64,000 nucleotides of DNA from Rhizobium sp. FY34. Lineage in GTDB: Bacteria > Pseudomonadota > Alphaproteobacteria > Rhizobiales > Rhizobiaceae. Each line of letters begins with the position of its first letter. Position 1 is the stretch's first letter. Below are positions 52,206 to 62,207 of the stretch, piece by piece. The stretch covers positions 213,996-277,995 of the forward strand of contig NZ_STFZ01000011.1 in assembly GCF_005222845.1 (NCBI RefSeq), written 5' to 3'. Below the pieces are notes generated by a model. The model ran no database searches. It worked only from the letters and a program-made list of their open reading frames with translations, and was not told the origin of the DNA. The position numbers and the translations under genes were made by a program.

Positions 52206-53123
52206 TCAGAGAAAAAGTTCGCCCTCGGCCAGTTTCACCGCCTGTCCGCCAATGCGGGCGCGGGCAATCGCCTGCTCCTTCACGTCTATATGCAGGTGAA
52301 TGAAGGATGGCCGCCCCATTTCAACGCCCTGCTCGATCAGGCAGGGGTGATGGCCGTCCGGCAGCGCGTCGAAATGATGGATGGCGCCGGCCAGGGCCGC
52401 CGCTGCCGCTCCCGTTGCCGGATCTTCGGCAATGCCCATATCGGGCGAAAACATGCGCGTGTGAAACCGCGCCGCATGATGCACGCCGCCCCGGCAATAG
52501 ACATAGGCCGAGGCAAGCCGTCCCTCGACCAAAGGCGCTGCCCGCTCCCAGAGCGTTTGGTCGAATTCGACCGATTGCACTGCCGCCAGATTATGCACCG
52601 GCAGCAGCAGAAACGGCACGCCGGCGCTCCAGATGGCCGGCACGTGGTTTTCAAAACCGAGATCGCCAAGCTTGAGACCCAGTGCATCGGCAAGGCCCTG
52701 ACGGTCGAGGTTCATCTCGATGCGGTTCGGATTGCGCGGCAGGTCGAACTCGGCAAAGCTTGCCTCGCCCTCGGAAAGCTTCACGGCACAGCGCACAGGG
52801 CCGACATTTTCCTCCAGCACGCAGACGATATCGAAATCCGGACGTTCGGCGCCGTGATTGCGTTCGCAAAGCGCAATGGCCGCTCCCACCGTCGGGTGGC
52901 CGGCAAAGGGCAGTTCCCGCGTCGGCGTGAAGATGCGCAGGCGCGCCACATGGGCGGGATTTTCGGCGCTGTGGACAAACACGGTTTCAGACAGGTTCAG
53001 CTCGCGCGCCAGAGCCTGCATCACGGCATCGGTTAGACCATCGGTATCAAACACCACAGCCAAAGGATTGCCGGCCAGCCGGGTATCGGTGAACACGTCG
53101 TAGATGGCGTATCGCAGACCCAA
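52206..53123 (-). CDS. PhzF-family isomerase/epimerase-like protein
   Basis: A DAP-epimerase-fold protein of 305 residues. FTDTRLAGNPLAVVFD opens the protein, the catalytic Glu lies in LNLSETVFV, and PFAGHPTVGAA and EDPATGAAAAALAG are the other family blocks. It starts at TTG 53123 with AGGAGG six nt upstream; no ATG is better placed. PhzF proper acts in phenazine synthesis, but no other phz gene is here, so a general isomerase role on an unknown substrate is more likely. Confidence 0.88.
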   Translation of the reverse strand: MGLRYAIYDVFTDTRLAGNPLAVVFDTDGLTDAVMQALARELNLSETVFVHSAENPAHVARLRIFTPTRELPFAGHPTVGAAIALCERNHGAERPDFDIVCVLEENVGPVRCAVKLSEGEASFAEFDLPRNPNRIEMNLDRQGLADALGLKLGDLGFENHVPAIWSAGVPFLLLPVHNLAAVQSVEFDQTLWERAAPLVEGRLASAYVYCRGGVHHAARFHTRMFSPDMGIAEDPATGAAAAALAGAIHHFDALPDGHHPCLIEQGVEMGRPSFIHLHIDVKEQAIARARIGGQAVKLAEGELFL

Positions 53124-53289
53124 AGAAACCTCCTGCCAGTTCCATGTTGATGGTGCTCATCGAACATGGGCGTCAAACTGCCGTAGACAATGGCGCGCTT
53201 CAACCCGCATGCACAACCTCTCCCCCGAAAATGAGGAAAAGGGTGAAGGGACATATTTGTGGAAGACAGGAATTAACGTGGACCCGTCT

Positions 53290-54321
53290 CTAAAGCTTCC
53301 AGCCCGAGCGGATGACGACACGCACAGGATCACCAACTTTCACCGGCTTTCGGCTGAAGGCGCGCAATATCTGGCCATCGCTCAGTGTCAGCCGCAGCGC
53401 ATGGCGCTCGCCCTCAAACACGGCTGCGTCCACCCTGGCATCCAGCCCTTCGTCGGAGAGGACCACATCCTGCGGCCGCACCAGAACATCGACCAGCAGT
53501 TCGCCGGGTGCCGGCCGTGCGGCAAGCCTGTCGCGCAGCAGCAGCCAGTCGGCTTCACGCGAGACACTGTCCGGCCATGCCATAGACAGGATGGCGCCCT
53601 GCCCGATCAGCCCACCCACCAGCCGGCCTTCCGGGCGCGCATAGATCTCCTGCGGTGGCGCCAGTTGCAGCAGGCGCCCCTCGGACATCACGGCCACATC
53701 GGTGGCCAGCGCCATGGCTTCCGCCTGATCATGCGTCACATAGATCATCGTGGCGCCGGAACGGGCGTGGAATTCGCGAAACGTCTCTTCCATCTCCTGG
53801 CGTAGATGCCGGTCGAGATTGGCCAGCGGCTCATCAAGCAGCACGACATCGGGTTCGGTGACCAGGCAGCGGGCGAGCGCCACGCGCTGGCGCTGGCCGC
53901 CGGAAAGATCGGCGGGACGGCGATCGGCAAAGCTTTCCAAGCGCACAGCCGCCAATGCCTCGCGGATCTTGGCGTCACGGGGCTGGCGCGCCACGCCCCG
54001 CACCTTCAGCGGATAGCCGACATTTTCGGCAACCGTCATATGCGGCCACAGCGCATAGGACTGGAAGACCATGGCCATGTTGCGCTTTTCTGGCGCTACC
54101 ATACGGTCCACATCGGCGAGCAGCCATTCGCCAAGCATGATGGCACCGTCGCTCGGCTGTTCGAAGCCGGCGATCATGCGCAGCACCGTCGTCTTGCCGC
54201 AGCCGGACGGGCCAAGCAGCGCAAGGAAGCCGCCTTCGCGGATCTTCAGCGAGACCCCGGACACGGCTGGTTTGCCGGTTCCGAAATCCTTGCCGAGATG
54301 GTTGAGAATCAGCTGCGCCAC
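53290..54321 (-). CDS. iron-type ABC transporter ATPase (FbpC/AfuC-like)
   Basis: A 343-residue ATPase with Walker A GPSGCGKTT, signature LSGGQRQRVALAR, Walker B VVLLDEPLANLD and a C-terminal OB-type (TOBE) region of about 100 residues. It overlaps the permease gene by 13 nt, so it is in one operon with the binding protein. The arrangement binding protein-double permease-ATPase fits Fe3+ (Fbp/Afu) importers; related 2-aminoethylphosphonate or thiamine systems look similar. No Fur box was identified. Confidence 0.88.
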   Translation of the reverse strand: MAQLILNHLGKDFGTGKPAVSGVSLKIREGGFLALLGPSGCGKTTVLRMIAGFEQPSDGAIMLGEWLLADVDRMVAPEKRNMAMVFQSYALWPHMTVAENVGYPLKVRGVARQPRDAKIREALAAVRLESFADRRPADLSGGQRQRVALARCLVTEPDVVLLDEPLANLDRHLRQEMEETFREFHARSGATMIYVTHDQAEAMALATDVAVMSEGRLLQLAPPQEIYARPEGRLVGGLIGQGAILSMAWPDSVSREADWLLLRDRLAARPAPGELLVDVLVRPQDVVLSDEGLDARVDAAVFEGERHALRLTLSDGQILRAFSRKPVKVGDPVRVVIRSGWKL

Positions 54322-56003
54322 GGAACCACTCCTTTGGGCAATCGGCTGGCCAGAAGCTCGAGCAGGCCCATCATGGCAATCACCAGAAGGACAACGAGCA
54401 CGGAAAGCGCCGAGGCCAGATTGAAACTGCCGCTGTCATCGAGATTGTAGATGGCAACGCCCAGCGTCTGCGTGCCGGCAGACCAGAGAAGCGCCGAAAC
54501 CGTCAGCTCGTTGCAGGCAATCAGAAAGACGAGGATGACCGCCGCACCGGCTGCCGGCGCAATCAGCGGCGCCAGGATATCGCACATGCGCCGGCCAAAA
54601 CCGGCACCGGCCAGCCGTGCGGCCTCTTCCAGCGACGGATCGAGCTGGTGAAAGGCACTGGCGATCGGCCGGAGGCTGACGGCGAGGAAGCTGGAGAAAT
54701 AGGCAAACAGCAGGATCCAGATCGTGCCGTAGATGGAGACGCCCAGCAGCGGCAAGGGTGCGGCAAACAGAAGGATGCAGGCAACAGCCAGCACGATGCC
54801 CGGCAGCGCATAGGGAATATCGGCCAGCGCACCGACAAGCGCTGCAACACGCCTTGAACTGCGGGCCACCACATAGCCCATCAGCACGGTCACAAGCAGC
54901 AGGCCGAAGGCCGTGGTCAGCGACAGCGTCATCGAATTCTGGAAGGCGGTACGGGTGATCGACTGGCGCAGCAGCACTTCTTCGTAAGCATAGAGGCTGG
55001 CACTTTTCAGTGTCAGCGGCACGCCATAGGCCGGCGCCAGCGAACTGGCGACCAGTGCGGCAAAGGGCAAAACGAGAATGAGCACCAGCACCAGCCAGAG
55101 GCAAAGCTCCACCGTCCCCCGCCAGCCCTTCAGCTCAAACAGCGCAGTGCGGCCCGAAAGCCCGATGATTCGGTAGTCGCGGCCCTTCAGCACACGCTCC
55201 TCGACCAGCAGGCCGGCGAGAGACAGAAGCGCGATAAGGCCGGAGAGAAGCGAGATATCGGCAAATGTGCTGGCCCCGAAACTCGCAAATTTCGCATAGA
55301 TCAGCGTCGGCAGCGTGTAGATCGAGGCGGGAATGCCCAGAATGGCCGGAATGCCGAAATTGCCGACATTGGAAACGAAGGCCATGGCAGCGCCTGCGGC
55401 AAAGCCGGGCAGCGCCAGCGGCAGAATGATATCCTTCAGCACCTGGAAGGCGGAAGCGCCCGAAAGCCGTGCGGCCTCTATACCGTCACGCGGCAGCGCC
55501 AGAAGCCCGGCCCGCAGCGCCAGATAGACGAGCGGCGCGTTTTGTACGCCCAGCAGAAGCGCAATGCCGCCGATCGAATAGAGCGGCTGCGGACTGCCGA
55601 GCGGCGGCGCCATGCCGATTGCCTTCAACAGCGTGCTCGACGGTCCGGTCAACCCGACCCAGGAGAGCGCCGTCACCTGCGGCGGGATCATCATCGGCAG
55701 CATAAAGAGAAAGCCGAGCGCAGTCTTTGCCCGCACATCATAGAGCGTCAAAAGCAGCGCAAAAGCACCACCGATGACGACGGCCACCAGCATGCCGAGA
55801 AACGAGGTGGTGAGCGTGTTCCACAGCGCCTGCCAGAGGGCGGGATCGGAGACAAGGCCATCACCGCCACCGCGCAGCAGCGACAGAATGCCGGTCACCG
55901 CCAGCCGGCCAAGCGGCAGCACGCTGAGCAGAAACAAGACGGTCAGCACAAAAGGAAACAGCCAGCGCGGCTGGCTGTTTCCGGAACGGGCGTGAATGCG
56001 CAT
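54309..56003 (-). CDS. iron-type ABC transporter permease, fused double domain
   Basis: A 564-residue membrane protein with about 12 membrane segments in two repeats, each holding a permease loop: EAARLSGASAFQV in the first half and EEAARLAGAGFGRR in the second. The FbpB-like fusion places both permease halves in one chain. It starts 12 nt after the binding-protein stop and overlaps the ATPase gene. Confidence 0.9.
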   Translation of the reverse strand: MRIHARSGNSQPRWLFPFVLTVLFLLSVLPLGRLAVTGILSLLRGGGDGLVSDPALWQALWNTLTTSFLGMLVAVVIGGAFALLLTLYDVRAKTALGFLFMLPMMIPPQVTALSWVGLTGPSSTLLKAIGMAPPLGSPQPLYSIGGIALLLGVQNAPLVYLALRAGLLALPRDGIEAARLSGASAFQVLKDIILPLALPGFAAGAAMAFVSNVGNFGIPAILGIPASIYTLPTLIYAKFASFGASTFADISLLSGLIALLSLAGLLVEERVLKGRDYRIIGLSGRTALFELKGWRGTVELCLWLVLVLILVLPFAALVASSLAPAYGVPLTLKSASLYAYEEVLLRQSITRTAFQNSMTLSLTTAFGLLLVTVLMGYVVARSSRRVAALVGALADIPYALPGIVLAVACILLFAAPLPLLGVSIYGTIWILLFAYFSSFLAVSLRPIASAFHQLDPSLEEAARLAGAGFGRRMCDILAPLIAPAAGAAVILVFLIACNELTVSALLWSAGTQTLGVAIYNLDDSGSFNLASALSVLVVLLVIAMMGLLELLASRLPKGVVPWRS

Positions 56004-56015
56004 CAGGTTGATCGA

Positions 56016-56999
56016 TCAGCCATTGCCGCCGAAAATATCGGAAAAGGTCTTCAGGTCCTTGTCCGTATTGCCAAGCGCCTCGGATGCCTTGAGCGGCATG
56101 ACCTTGATCGTTTCGCGCGCCGGAAAGCCGGCTGGAACAGGCATGCCATTGCGCGCCGGGATATAGCCAAGCTTCAGGAAACCGTCCTGGCCCTTTTCGG
56201 AGAGGACATAATCGACAAACTTCTTGGCGGCATCCGCATGCTTGGTGCCGGCCATGATGGCAACCGGCTCGGTGACGGCGGAAACGCCTTCAGCGGGAAA
56301 GACGAACTCGATCGGCGCACCCTTGGCCTTTTCGCGGATCGGCATGTAATCGACCACGACGCCATAGGCCTTTTCACCGGTCGCGACCGATTTCAGCACG
56401 GCACCATTGCCGCCAGCCGCCGCCGCGCCATTGTCCTTCAGCGCCCGGTAATAATCCCAGCCAAGCGCAGGATTGCCGGTCAGCGTCTGCGCATGGATGA
56501 GAGCGGCACCGGAGGTCAGCGGGCTCGGCATGGCGACCAGCCCCTTGGCTTCCGGCTTTGCCAGATCCTTCCAGCTCGTCGGCTTCATCGAAGCCTGCGT
56601 GTTATACATGATGCCGGTGGTGATGAGCTTGGTCGAATAGTAGAAGCCGTCGGCATCATAGAGCGTGGGGTCATAGGCGCTCGCTTCCGGCGACTTGTAG
56701 GCCATCAGGCGCTTGTCAGCCTTCAGGCGCTCCAGCGTCACGGTGTCGGCAATCAGCAGCACGTCGGCCACCGGGTTGCCGGCCTCGATCTCGGCCATCA
56801 GCTTGGCCATGATCTTCGTCGTGCCATCGCGGACCCATTCGACATCCACACCCGGATTGGCGGCCTTGAAGCCATCGACGGTGGCCTGGGCATCTTCGTT
56901 CGGCTGGCTCGTATAGATGACGAGATCGGCAGCGCTGGCAGAGACCGTCAAGGCGCTGAAAGCAACCAGTGCGGTAAAGGCGGACAGAAGCGTCTTCAT
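56016..56999 (-). CDS. iron-type ABC transporter substrate-binding protein
   Basis: A periplasmic binding protein of 327 residues with signal peptide (about 1-23, cleavage after ASA). LVIYTSQPNEDAQATV opens the mature domain. DADGFYYSTKLITTGIMYN contains the Tyr-rich segment that in FbpA-type proteins contacts Fe3+, and GVVVDYMP lies further down. First gene of a three-gene minus-strand operon. Ferric iron is the best guess, but phosphonate-type ligands cannot be excluded. Confidence 0.87.
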   Translation of the reverse strand: MKTLLSAFTALVAFSALTVSASAADLVIYTSQPNEDAQATVDGFKAANPGVDVEWVRDGTTKIMAKLMAEIEAGNPVADVLLIADTVTLERLKADKRLMAYKSPEASAYDPTLYDADGFYYSTKLITTGIMYNTQASMKPTSWKDLAKPEAKGLVAMPSPLTSGAALIHAQTLTGNPALGWDYYRALKDNGAAAAGGNGAVLKSVATGEKAYGVVVDYMPIREKAKGAPIEFVFPAEGVSAVTEPVAIMAGTKHADAAKKFVDYVLSEKGQDGFLKLGYIPARNGMPVPAGFPARETIKVMPLKASEALGNTDKDLKTFSDIFGGNG

Positions 57000-57104
57000 C
57001 GGGGCAATCCTTCCTGTGGAGATTGCCCCCGGCTAAATCATGCCAGCCTAACAGAGGTGTGACAAAGATGAGGATCATTGGCAGGAATAGAGGAAACCGT
57101 CATG

Positions 57105-58007
57105 TCAGAGACGGGCGAGAAGCTCCGTCTTCTTTGCGGCAAATTCCTCTTCGGTCAGAATGCCGGCTTCCCGAAGCGATGCAAGCTTTTCGATAAGGCC
57201 GATGATCTGGCTGCTATCGGCGCCCACAGCAACGGGGGCGGCCGGAGACGATGGAGAGACGGGCTGAACCGACACTGGCTGCGGCGCGGCGGCCAAGGGT
57301 AGAGGAAAGGCGGGTGCTGCCAAAGCCTGTTCTGCGACAGCGGGCGCCGCATAGGCCGGCGGCACAACCGGATCCGGATCAAGGGGCGCAGATTGCGGCA
57401 CCGTCTGATCAACGCGGTGCAGACTGGACACGGCAAAGGAACCATACTGACTGGAAAATGTCAGCGCCGTATTGGAGCCCTGCTGCTGGCCGACGCCGGA
57501 AATGAAATGATCCGCCGTATCATAGAGTACAACACCGCCGGTATCCTTGATCGCCAGACGTCGATGGGCGGGAAACACCGCATAGGCGCTATCGTTCTGC
57601 GCGCCGGTGCTGGAGGGAGACCCAAGCCATTGCGGCCACCAGGAGCGGCCGGCACCAGTTTCGCCGGGCAGATCGATACGGCCCGTGGCAAGCGCCTGAG
57701 ATAGTGTATTGCACAGCCCATCCACGGTGTTCTTCAGGCCATAGTTGAACATGTCGCCCACCATGGTCATGCCGCCCTGCATCCACTGGCCGTTGCCGCC
57801 CAGTTCGCCGATGTTGAACTGCGCCATGCTGCCATGGCCACGCTTGATGGCCATCAGCATGGCGAGAACCGCATCCTCGCTGATGCCATATTGGCGCGCC
57901 AGATCGCCCATCACGCGGCGCGTTTCATCGGTAAGGCCCTGCATCCGTTCATACTCCTGAAACCGCGCCATCACAGTATCGCGCCCGGCAACCGCATGGC
58001 CTGTCAT
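57105..58007 (-). CDS. SHOCT-domain protein
   Basis: A 300-residue protein. The N terminus is predicted helical (QEYERMQGLTDETRRVMGDL). The centre is Gly- and Gln-rich, and about residues 200-265 are Pro/Ala/Val-rich and probably unstructured. The C-terminal SHOCT domain (about 268-300: IEKLASLREAGILTEEEF) usually mediates oligomerisation. There is no clear signal peptide. The start may be ATG 58007 or ATG 57971; neither has a good SD. Function unknown. Confidence 0.78.
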   Translation of the reverse strand: MTGHAVAGRDTVMARFQEYERMQGLTDETRRVMGDLARQYGISEDAVLAMLMAIKRGHGSMAQFNIGELGGNGQWMQGGMTMVGDMFNYGLKNTVDGLCNTLSQALATGRIDLPGETGAGRSWWPQWLGSPSSTGAQNDSAYAVFPAHRRLAIKDTGGVVLYDTADHFISGVGQQQGSNTALTFSSQYGSFAVSSLHRVDQTVPQSAPLDPDPVVPPAYAAPAVAEQALAAPAFPLPLAAAPQPVSVQPVSPSSPAAPVAVGADSSQIIGLIEKLASLREAGILTEEEFAAKKTELLARL

Positions 58008-58076
58008 GGCACAGCGGCGCCGGGAAAGCGATGAGAATCAGGAGAGGACGCTCGCCACTGCGGGCGTCAGATCCGC

Positions 58077-59303
58077 TCAGGCAGCCTTTGCCTGTGCATT
58101 GGCAATCAGGCGGCCGAGGCGCTGGATGCCCTCCTCGATCATCACCTCGTTGGCGCAGGAGAAGGACAGCCGCAGCGTGTTGGTGCCGGAGCGATCGGCA
58201 AAGAAAGCCTGGCCGGGCACGAAGGCCACCTTTTCCGTCTCGATGGAGCGCGCCAGAAGCTCGGCACCGTCCAGACCCGATGGCAACGTCACCCAGACGA
58301 ACATGCCGCCCTCGGGCTTCGTCCAACTGGTGCCGGCGGGCATGTATTTTTCAAGCGCCGCCAGCATGGCATCGCGGCGGGCGCTATAGGCAGCGCCGAT
58401 CTTGGCCACCTGTTGATCGAAGATGCGCTCGGCGACCGTTGCAATGGCGATCTGGTTGATCGTCGAGGAATGGAGGTCAGCCGCCTGCTTCATCAGCACC
58501 AACTTGCGGATGACCGACATGTTGGCGACAACGAAACCAACGCGAAGTCCCGGTGCCAAAGTCTTGGAAAAGCTGCCGGAATAGATGGTGCGTGTGTTTT
58601 CGATACCGCCCTTGGCGGCAATATCCAGCGCAAGGATCGGCGGGATGGGATCGCCATTGTAGCGGAGCGACTGGTAGGCGCCGTCCTCGATGACGGCGAT
58701 ATCCAGCTCGTCGGCTAGCTCCAGAATCTTCTGGCGGCCCTGCAGATCCACCGTCTCGCCGGTCGGGTTGGAGAAATCGGCCGAAAGATAGGCAAACTTT
58801 ACCGCGCCGCCATTCTTGGCCGCCATCTCACGATAGGCCTCTGGCGTGCGATTGCCGTTCGGCGTCAGCTGGTCGTAATTCGGCTCATAGGCATTGAAGG
58901 CCTGCAGCGCACCGAGATAGGTCGGCCAGGTGACGAGCGCGGTATCCTTGGGCGACAGGAACAGCTTGCCGAGATAATCGAGCGCCTGCTGCGAGCCCGA
59001 CGTGATGAAGACATTATCGACCGTGCAGTCGATGCCGATCTTCTGCATTTCGACAACCAGCCATTCGCGCAGCGGCTTGTAGCCTTCGCTGACGGAATAT
59101 TGCAGCGCGGCATTCACCTGCGGCCCGGAAAAAATCTCCGCATAGGCATCCTTGAAAGCCACATCCGGAAACAGCGCCGGATCGGGAATGCCGCCGGCAA
59201 AGGAGATGATGTCCGGTCGTTCCAGAAGCTTCAGCAGTTCGCGAATTTCAGAGGCGCGCATGCGGGTGGAGCGCGTCGCAAAAATATGATTCCAATCGAG
59301 CAC
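58077..59303 (-). CDS. PLP-dependent aminotransferase, class I/II
   Basis: A 408-residue fold-type I aminotransferase. The PLP Lys is in SGSFSKTLAPGLRVG, with the preceding NPTGE and EDGAYQSL blocks and the N-terminal ISFAGGIPDPALFP. This profile fits 2-aminoadipate/aromatic aminotransferases of the LysN/ARO8 group, which have broad specificity. A strong palindrome lies about 50 bp upstream. It is monocistronic, so the substrate is open. Confidence 0.88.
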   Translation of the reverse strand: MLDWNHIFATRSTRMRASEIRELLKLLERPDIISFAGGIPDPALFPDVAFKDAYAEIFSGPQVNAALQYSVSEGYKPLREWLVVEMQKIGIDCTVDNVFITSGSQQALDYLGKLFLSPKDTALVTWPTYLGALQAFNAYEPNYDQLTPNGNRTPEAYREMAAKNGGAVKFAYLSADFSNPTGETVDLQGRQKILELADELDIAVIEDGAYQSLRYNGDPIPPILALDIAAKGGIENTRTIYSGSFSKTLAPGLRVGFVVANMSVIRKLVLMKQAADLHSSTINQIAIATVAERIFDQQVAKIGAAYSARRDAMLAALEKYMPAGTSWTKPEGGMFVWVTLPSGLDGAELLARSIETEKVAFVPGQAFFADRSGTNTLRLSFSCANEVMIEEGIQRLGRLIANAQAKAA

Positions 59304-59350
59304 GGAGGTTTCCTCTTATTTCAATTTTTCTGCCCTACGCTTTACACAAT

Positions 59351-59383
59351 ATCCGACAGGTCAGCAATACTGACCTATCGGAT
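59351..59383. promoter_or_regulatory. 33-bp near-perfect palindrome upstream of the aminotransferase
   Basis: Arms ATCCGACAGGTCAG and CTGACCTATCGGAT (13 of 14 pairs) surround CAATA. It lies 48 bp before the aminotransferase start, the position of an operator. No regulator gene is adjacent. Confidence 0.55.
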
Positions 59384-59584
59384 AATTTTCACAAGCGCGC
59401 TTAACCGAGGTGCAGCAGCAAGGCGCGCTGGCCGCTCCACACGTTCAGTGCAGGACATAGATCGATAAACTAGCCGATTTGACGTCAACCGGAAAAGAGG
59501 TCGAGGCATTTTCTATCAGAGCAGTACTTTCTTCAGAAATTCTACTTTAACATTTACACAAATAAAGTCAGCACAAAGAGACCT

Positions 59585-60802
59585 ATGCATATACCACTAC
59601 ATCAAATCTGGCAGTCCAATCTCCTGGAAGAATACGGCTCCGACAAGCATGTCTGGCAGGCACTCGACGAACTGTTCGAAATCTGGCCGCATATCACCGC
59701 ATGGGCGGCCATCATCCTGTGTGCCGTCTATGCCATGGCGACCGGGGGCGGCCAGTATGCAGTCGAAGCGATCATTGTCGCTATCGCCCACCTCGCCATT
59801 CGTGCCCTCAGCAATCTTCTGTACCGGCGACGGGCACCGGGTGATAGCATCTGCCGCTGGATACGTATTTTCTCTGCCTGCGCACTGACCTCCGGCCTGG
59901 GCTGGGGCCTGACGCTTGCACTGCTGCTCGTGCATGCGCCGATCGACAGCCGCTACCTGATCCTGACGGTGGCCGCCGTGATCATGCAGTCAGCCAATTC
60001 GCGCGCTCATATGGCGCCGAGACCGCTGATCATCCAGACTGCGTTGCTGCTGACCTGCATCTGTGTGGCCAGCATCATCAATGGTGACTGGATCCTACTT
60101 CCGGCAACGCTACTGTTCTTCGTTTTCCAGATTGGCCACATGCGCAACCTCATTCGCCTGCGACTGAGGCAATTGCGCGCCGAGATCGGTCAGGAACAGG
60201 CACTGGCACAGCTAGAACTGTCAAATACCGAACTGCTGAACGCCAACGAAACCCTGCGCCAGTATGCGCTGACCGATGGCCTGACGGGATTGCCGAACCG
60301 GCGGGCCTTCGACATGCATTTTGCCGCCCGGCACAAGGAGCACCAACAGCACGCAGCACCCCTTTCGCTCATTCTATTCGATATCGACCATTTCAAGCAC
60401 TTCAACGATAGCTTCGGCCATCAGGCGGGCGATGCCTGCCTGGCAAGCGTGGGCGAGACCCTGCGCGCCCTGCCCCTTTCGCAAGACCGGATGATTGCCC
60501 GCTATGGCGGCGAGGAATTCGTGATGGTGCTACCGAAGACGGACGAGGCCAGCGCTGTCGAAATGGCGGAAATCCTGCGGCGGGCGATTGCTAGCCTGCG
60601 CCTGAAAGGTGCGCAGGCAAACACCGGCATTACCGTCAGCCTTGGTGTCGTGACGCTTGCGCCCCGCGATCAAGCCCGCGAAGGAGAACTGATCGACAGA
60701 GCCGATCAGGCCCTCTATCTGGCCAAGCAGAAAGGGCGCAACCGCATAGAAATCTTCCGCGATTGCGCAGATCGGAAGGCCTTGGACATGCAGCACCCGT
60801 GA
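59585..60802 (+). CDS. membrane diguanylate cyclase
   Basis: A 405-residue protein with about six membrane segments in residues 30-195, then a short coiled coil (EIGQEQALAQLELSNTELL) and a GGDEF domain with ALTDGLTGLPNRRAFD and intact RYGGEEFVMVL. The inhibitory RxxD site is absent (SQDRMIARYGG). The membrane part may sense an unknown signal. It is monocistronic, divergent from the aminotransferase gene. Confidence 0.9.
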   Translation: MHIPLHQIWQSNLLEEYGSDKHVWQALDELFEIWPHITAWAAIILCAVYAMATGGGQYAVEAIIVAIAHLAIRALSNLLYRRRAPGDSICRWIRIFSACALTSGLGWGLTLALLLVHAPIDSRYLILTVAAVIMQSANSRAHMAPRPLIIQTALLLTCICVASIINGDWILLPATLLFFVFQIGHMRNLIRLRLRQLRAEIGQEQALAQLELSNTELLNANETLRQYALTDGLTGLPNRRAFDMHFAARHKEHQQHAAPLSLILFDIDHFKHFNDSFGHQAGDACLASVGETLRALPLSQDRMIARYGGEEFVMVLPKTDEASAVEMAEILRRAIASLRLKGAQANTGITVSLGVVTLAPRDQAREGELIDRADQALYLAKQKGRNRIEIFRDCADRKALDMQHP

Positions 60803-60832
60803 AGTTGCCGGCACTGCCGCCGCCTGAAACCG

Positions 60833-61570
60833 TCAGACAGTCTCGTCGACCATGCCGATGAACTGGCGCAGCTCCGGCGTCTTCGGATTGGCAAACACCT
60901 CCTCGGGCGGGCCAATTTCATGCACGCGACCCTGGTGCATGAAGACGACACGCGAGCAGACGTCGCGAGCAAACTTCATCTCATGCGTCACCATCAGCAG
61001 CGTCATGCCTTCGCGTGCCAGTTCACGCACCACGGCCAGCACTTCCGCAACCAGTTCCGGATCGAGCGCCGATGTGATTTCATCGCATAGAAGCGCAATC
61101 GGCTGCATGGCCAGCGCACGGGCAATCGCCACACGCTGCTGCTGACCGCCGGACAACTCGTCCGGAAAGGCGTCGAACTTGTGGGCAAGCCCCACCCGCT
61201 CCAGCATCTTGCGCGCCATCACCTCGGCATCGGCCTTGGCCACTTTCTTCACCACCATCTGCGACAGCATGACATTGCCGCCGGCCGTCAGGTGCGGGAA
61301 AAGGTTGAACTGCTGGAAGATCATGCCGACCTTCAGCCTGAGCGCCTTCAGGTGTAGCTCGTCATCCAGCAATTGCGCTCCGGCAACCTGGATCGAGCCG
61401 CTGGTGATGCTTTCCAGCCCGTTGATGCAACGCAGCAGCGTTGACTTGCCCGAGCCGCTTTTGCCGATGATGGCGATGACCTCGCCCGGTTCGACATCGA
61501 GGTTGATGCCCTTCAGCACCTCGTTGTCGCCAAAGCTCTTGCGGACTTCAGTGATTTCGATGAGCGACAT
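60833..61570 (-). CDS. polar amino-acid ABC transporter ATPase
   Basis: A 245-residue ATPase of the GlnQ/HisP group. Motifs are Walker A GKSGSGKST, signature LSGGQQQRVAIAR, Walker B IALLCDEITSALD and switch VTHEMKFARDV. It overlaps the upstream permease gene by 23 nt. Together with two permeases and a class-3 binding protein it forms a complete uptake system; the amino acid cannot be named. Confidence 0.93.
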   Translation of the reverse strand: MSLIEITEVRKSFGDNEVLKGINLDVEPGEVIAIIGKSGSGKSTLLRCINGLESITSGSIQVAGAQLLDDELHLKALRLKVGMIFQQFNLFPHLTAGGNVMLSQMVVKKVAKADAEVMARKMLERVGLAHKFDAFPDELSGGQQQRVAIARALAMQPIALLCDEITSALDPELVAEVLAVVRELAREGMTLLMVTHEMKFARDVCSRVVFMHQGRVHEIGPPEEVFANPKTPELRQFIGMVDETV

Positions 61571-62207
61571 TGAGCTTCCTTTCTAGGATCTGGCTCGACT
61601 TCGACAGCGGCCAGCAGAGGGCGAAATAGAGGAGCGCCACCAGACCGTAGACCGTAAAGGGCAGGAAGGTGGCATTGGTGACGACGGAGCCGGCCTTGGA
61701 AAGCTCGACAAAGCCGATGATGGAGGTGAGTGAAGTGCCCTTGATAACCTGCACCGAGAAACCGACGGTCGGCGGCAGGGCAATCTTCAGCGCCTGCGGC
61801 AGGATGACATAGCGCATCTGTTGCAGGCGACCCATTCCAAGGCTCGCCGAGGCTTCCCACTGGCCCTTGGCGATCGCCTCGACGCAGCCGCGCCAGATTT
61901 CCGCCAGAAAGGCCGCACTCCACAGGATAAGCGCCACGCCGGCGGCAAGCCAGGCCGGCACGTCAATGCCGAACAGGCCAAGGCCGAAGAAGGCGATGAA
62001 CAATTGCATCAGGAGCGGCGTGCCCTGGAACAGTTCAATATAGCCGCGCGCCAGCCAGTTGAGCCATGTCTTGGGGCTGATGCGCAGGAAGAGAATGAGC
62101 AGGCCGACAAGCCCGCCGCCGACAAAAGAGACGAGTGACAGGACGATCGTCCAGCGCGCCGCCAGCAGCAGATTGCGCAGAATATCCCAGAGGGTGAATT
62201 CGATCAT
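61548..62207 (-). CDS. polar amino-acid ABC transporter permease
   Basis: A HisMQ-type permease of 219 residues with the family N-terminal segment VGGGLVGLLILFLR, the EIWRGCVEAIAKGQWEASAS coupling loop and about five membrane segments. It overlaps the other permease gene by 4 nt (ATGA), so they are translationally coupled. Confidence 0.93.
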   Translation of the reverse strand: MIEFTLWDILRNLLLAARWTIVLSLVSFVGGGLVGLLILFLRISPKTWLNWLARGYIELFQGTPLLMQLFIAFFGLGLFGIDVPAWLAAGVALILWSAAFLAEIWRGCVEAIAKGQWEASASLGMGRLQQMRYVILPQALKIALPPTVGFSVQVIKGTSLTSIIGFVELSKAGSVVTNATFLPFTVYGLVALLYFALCWPLSKSSQILERKLNVAHRNH

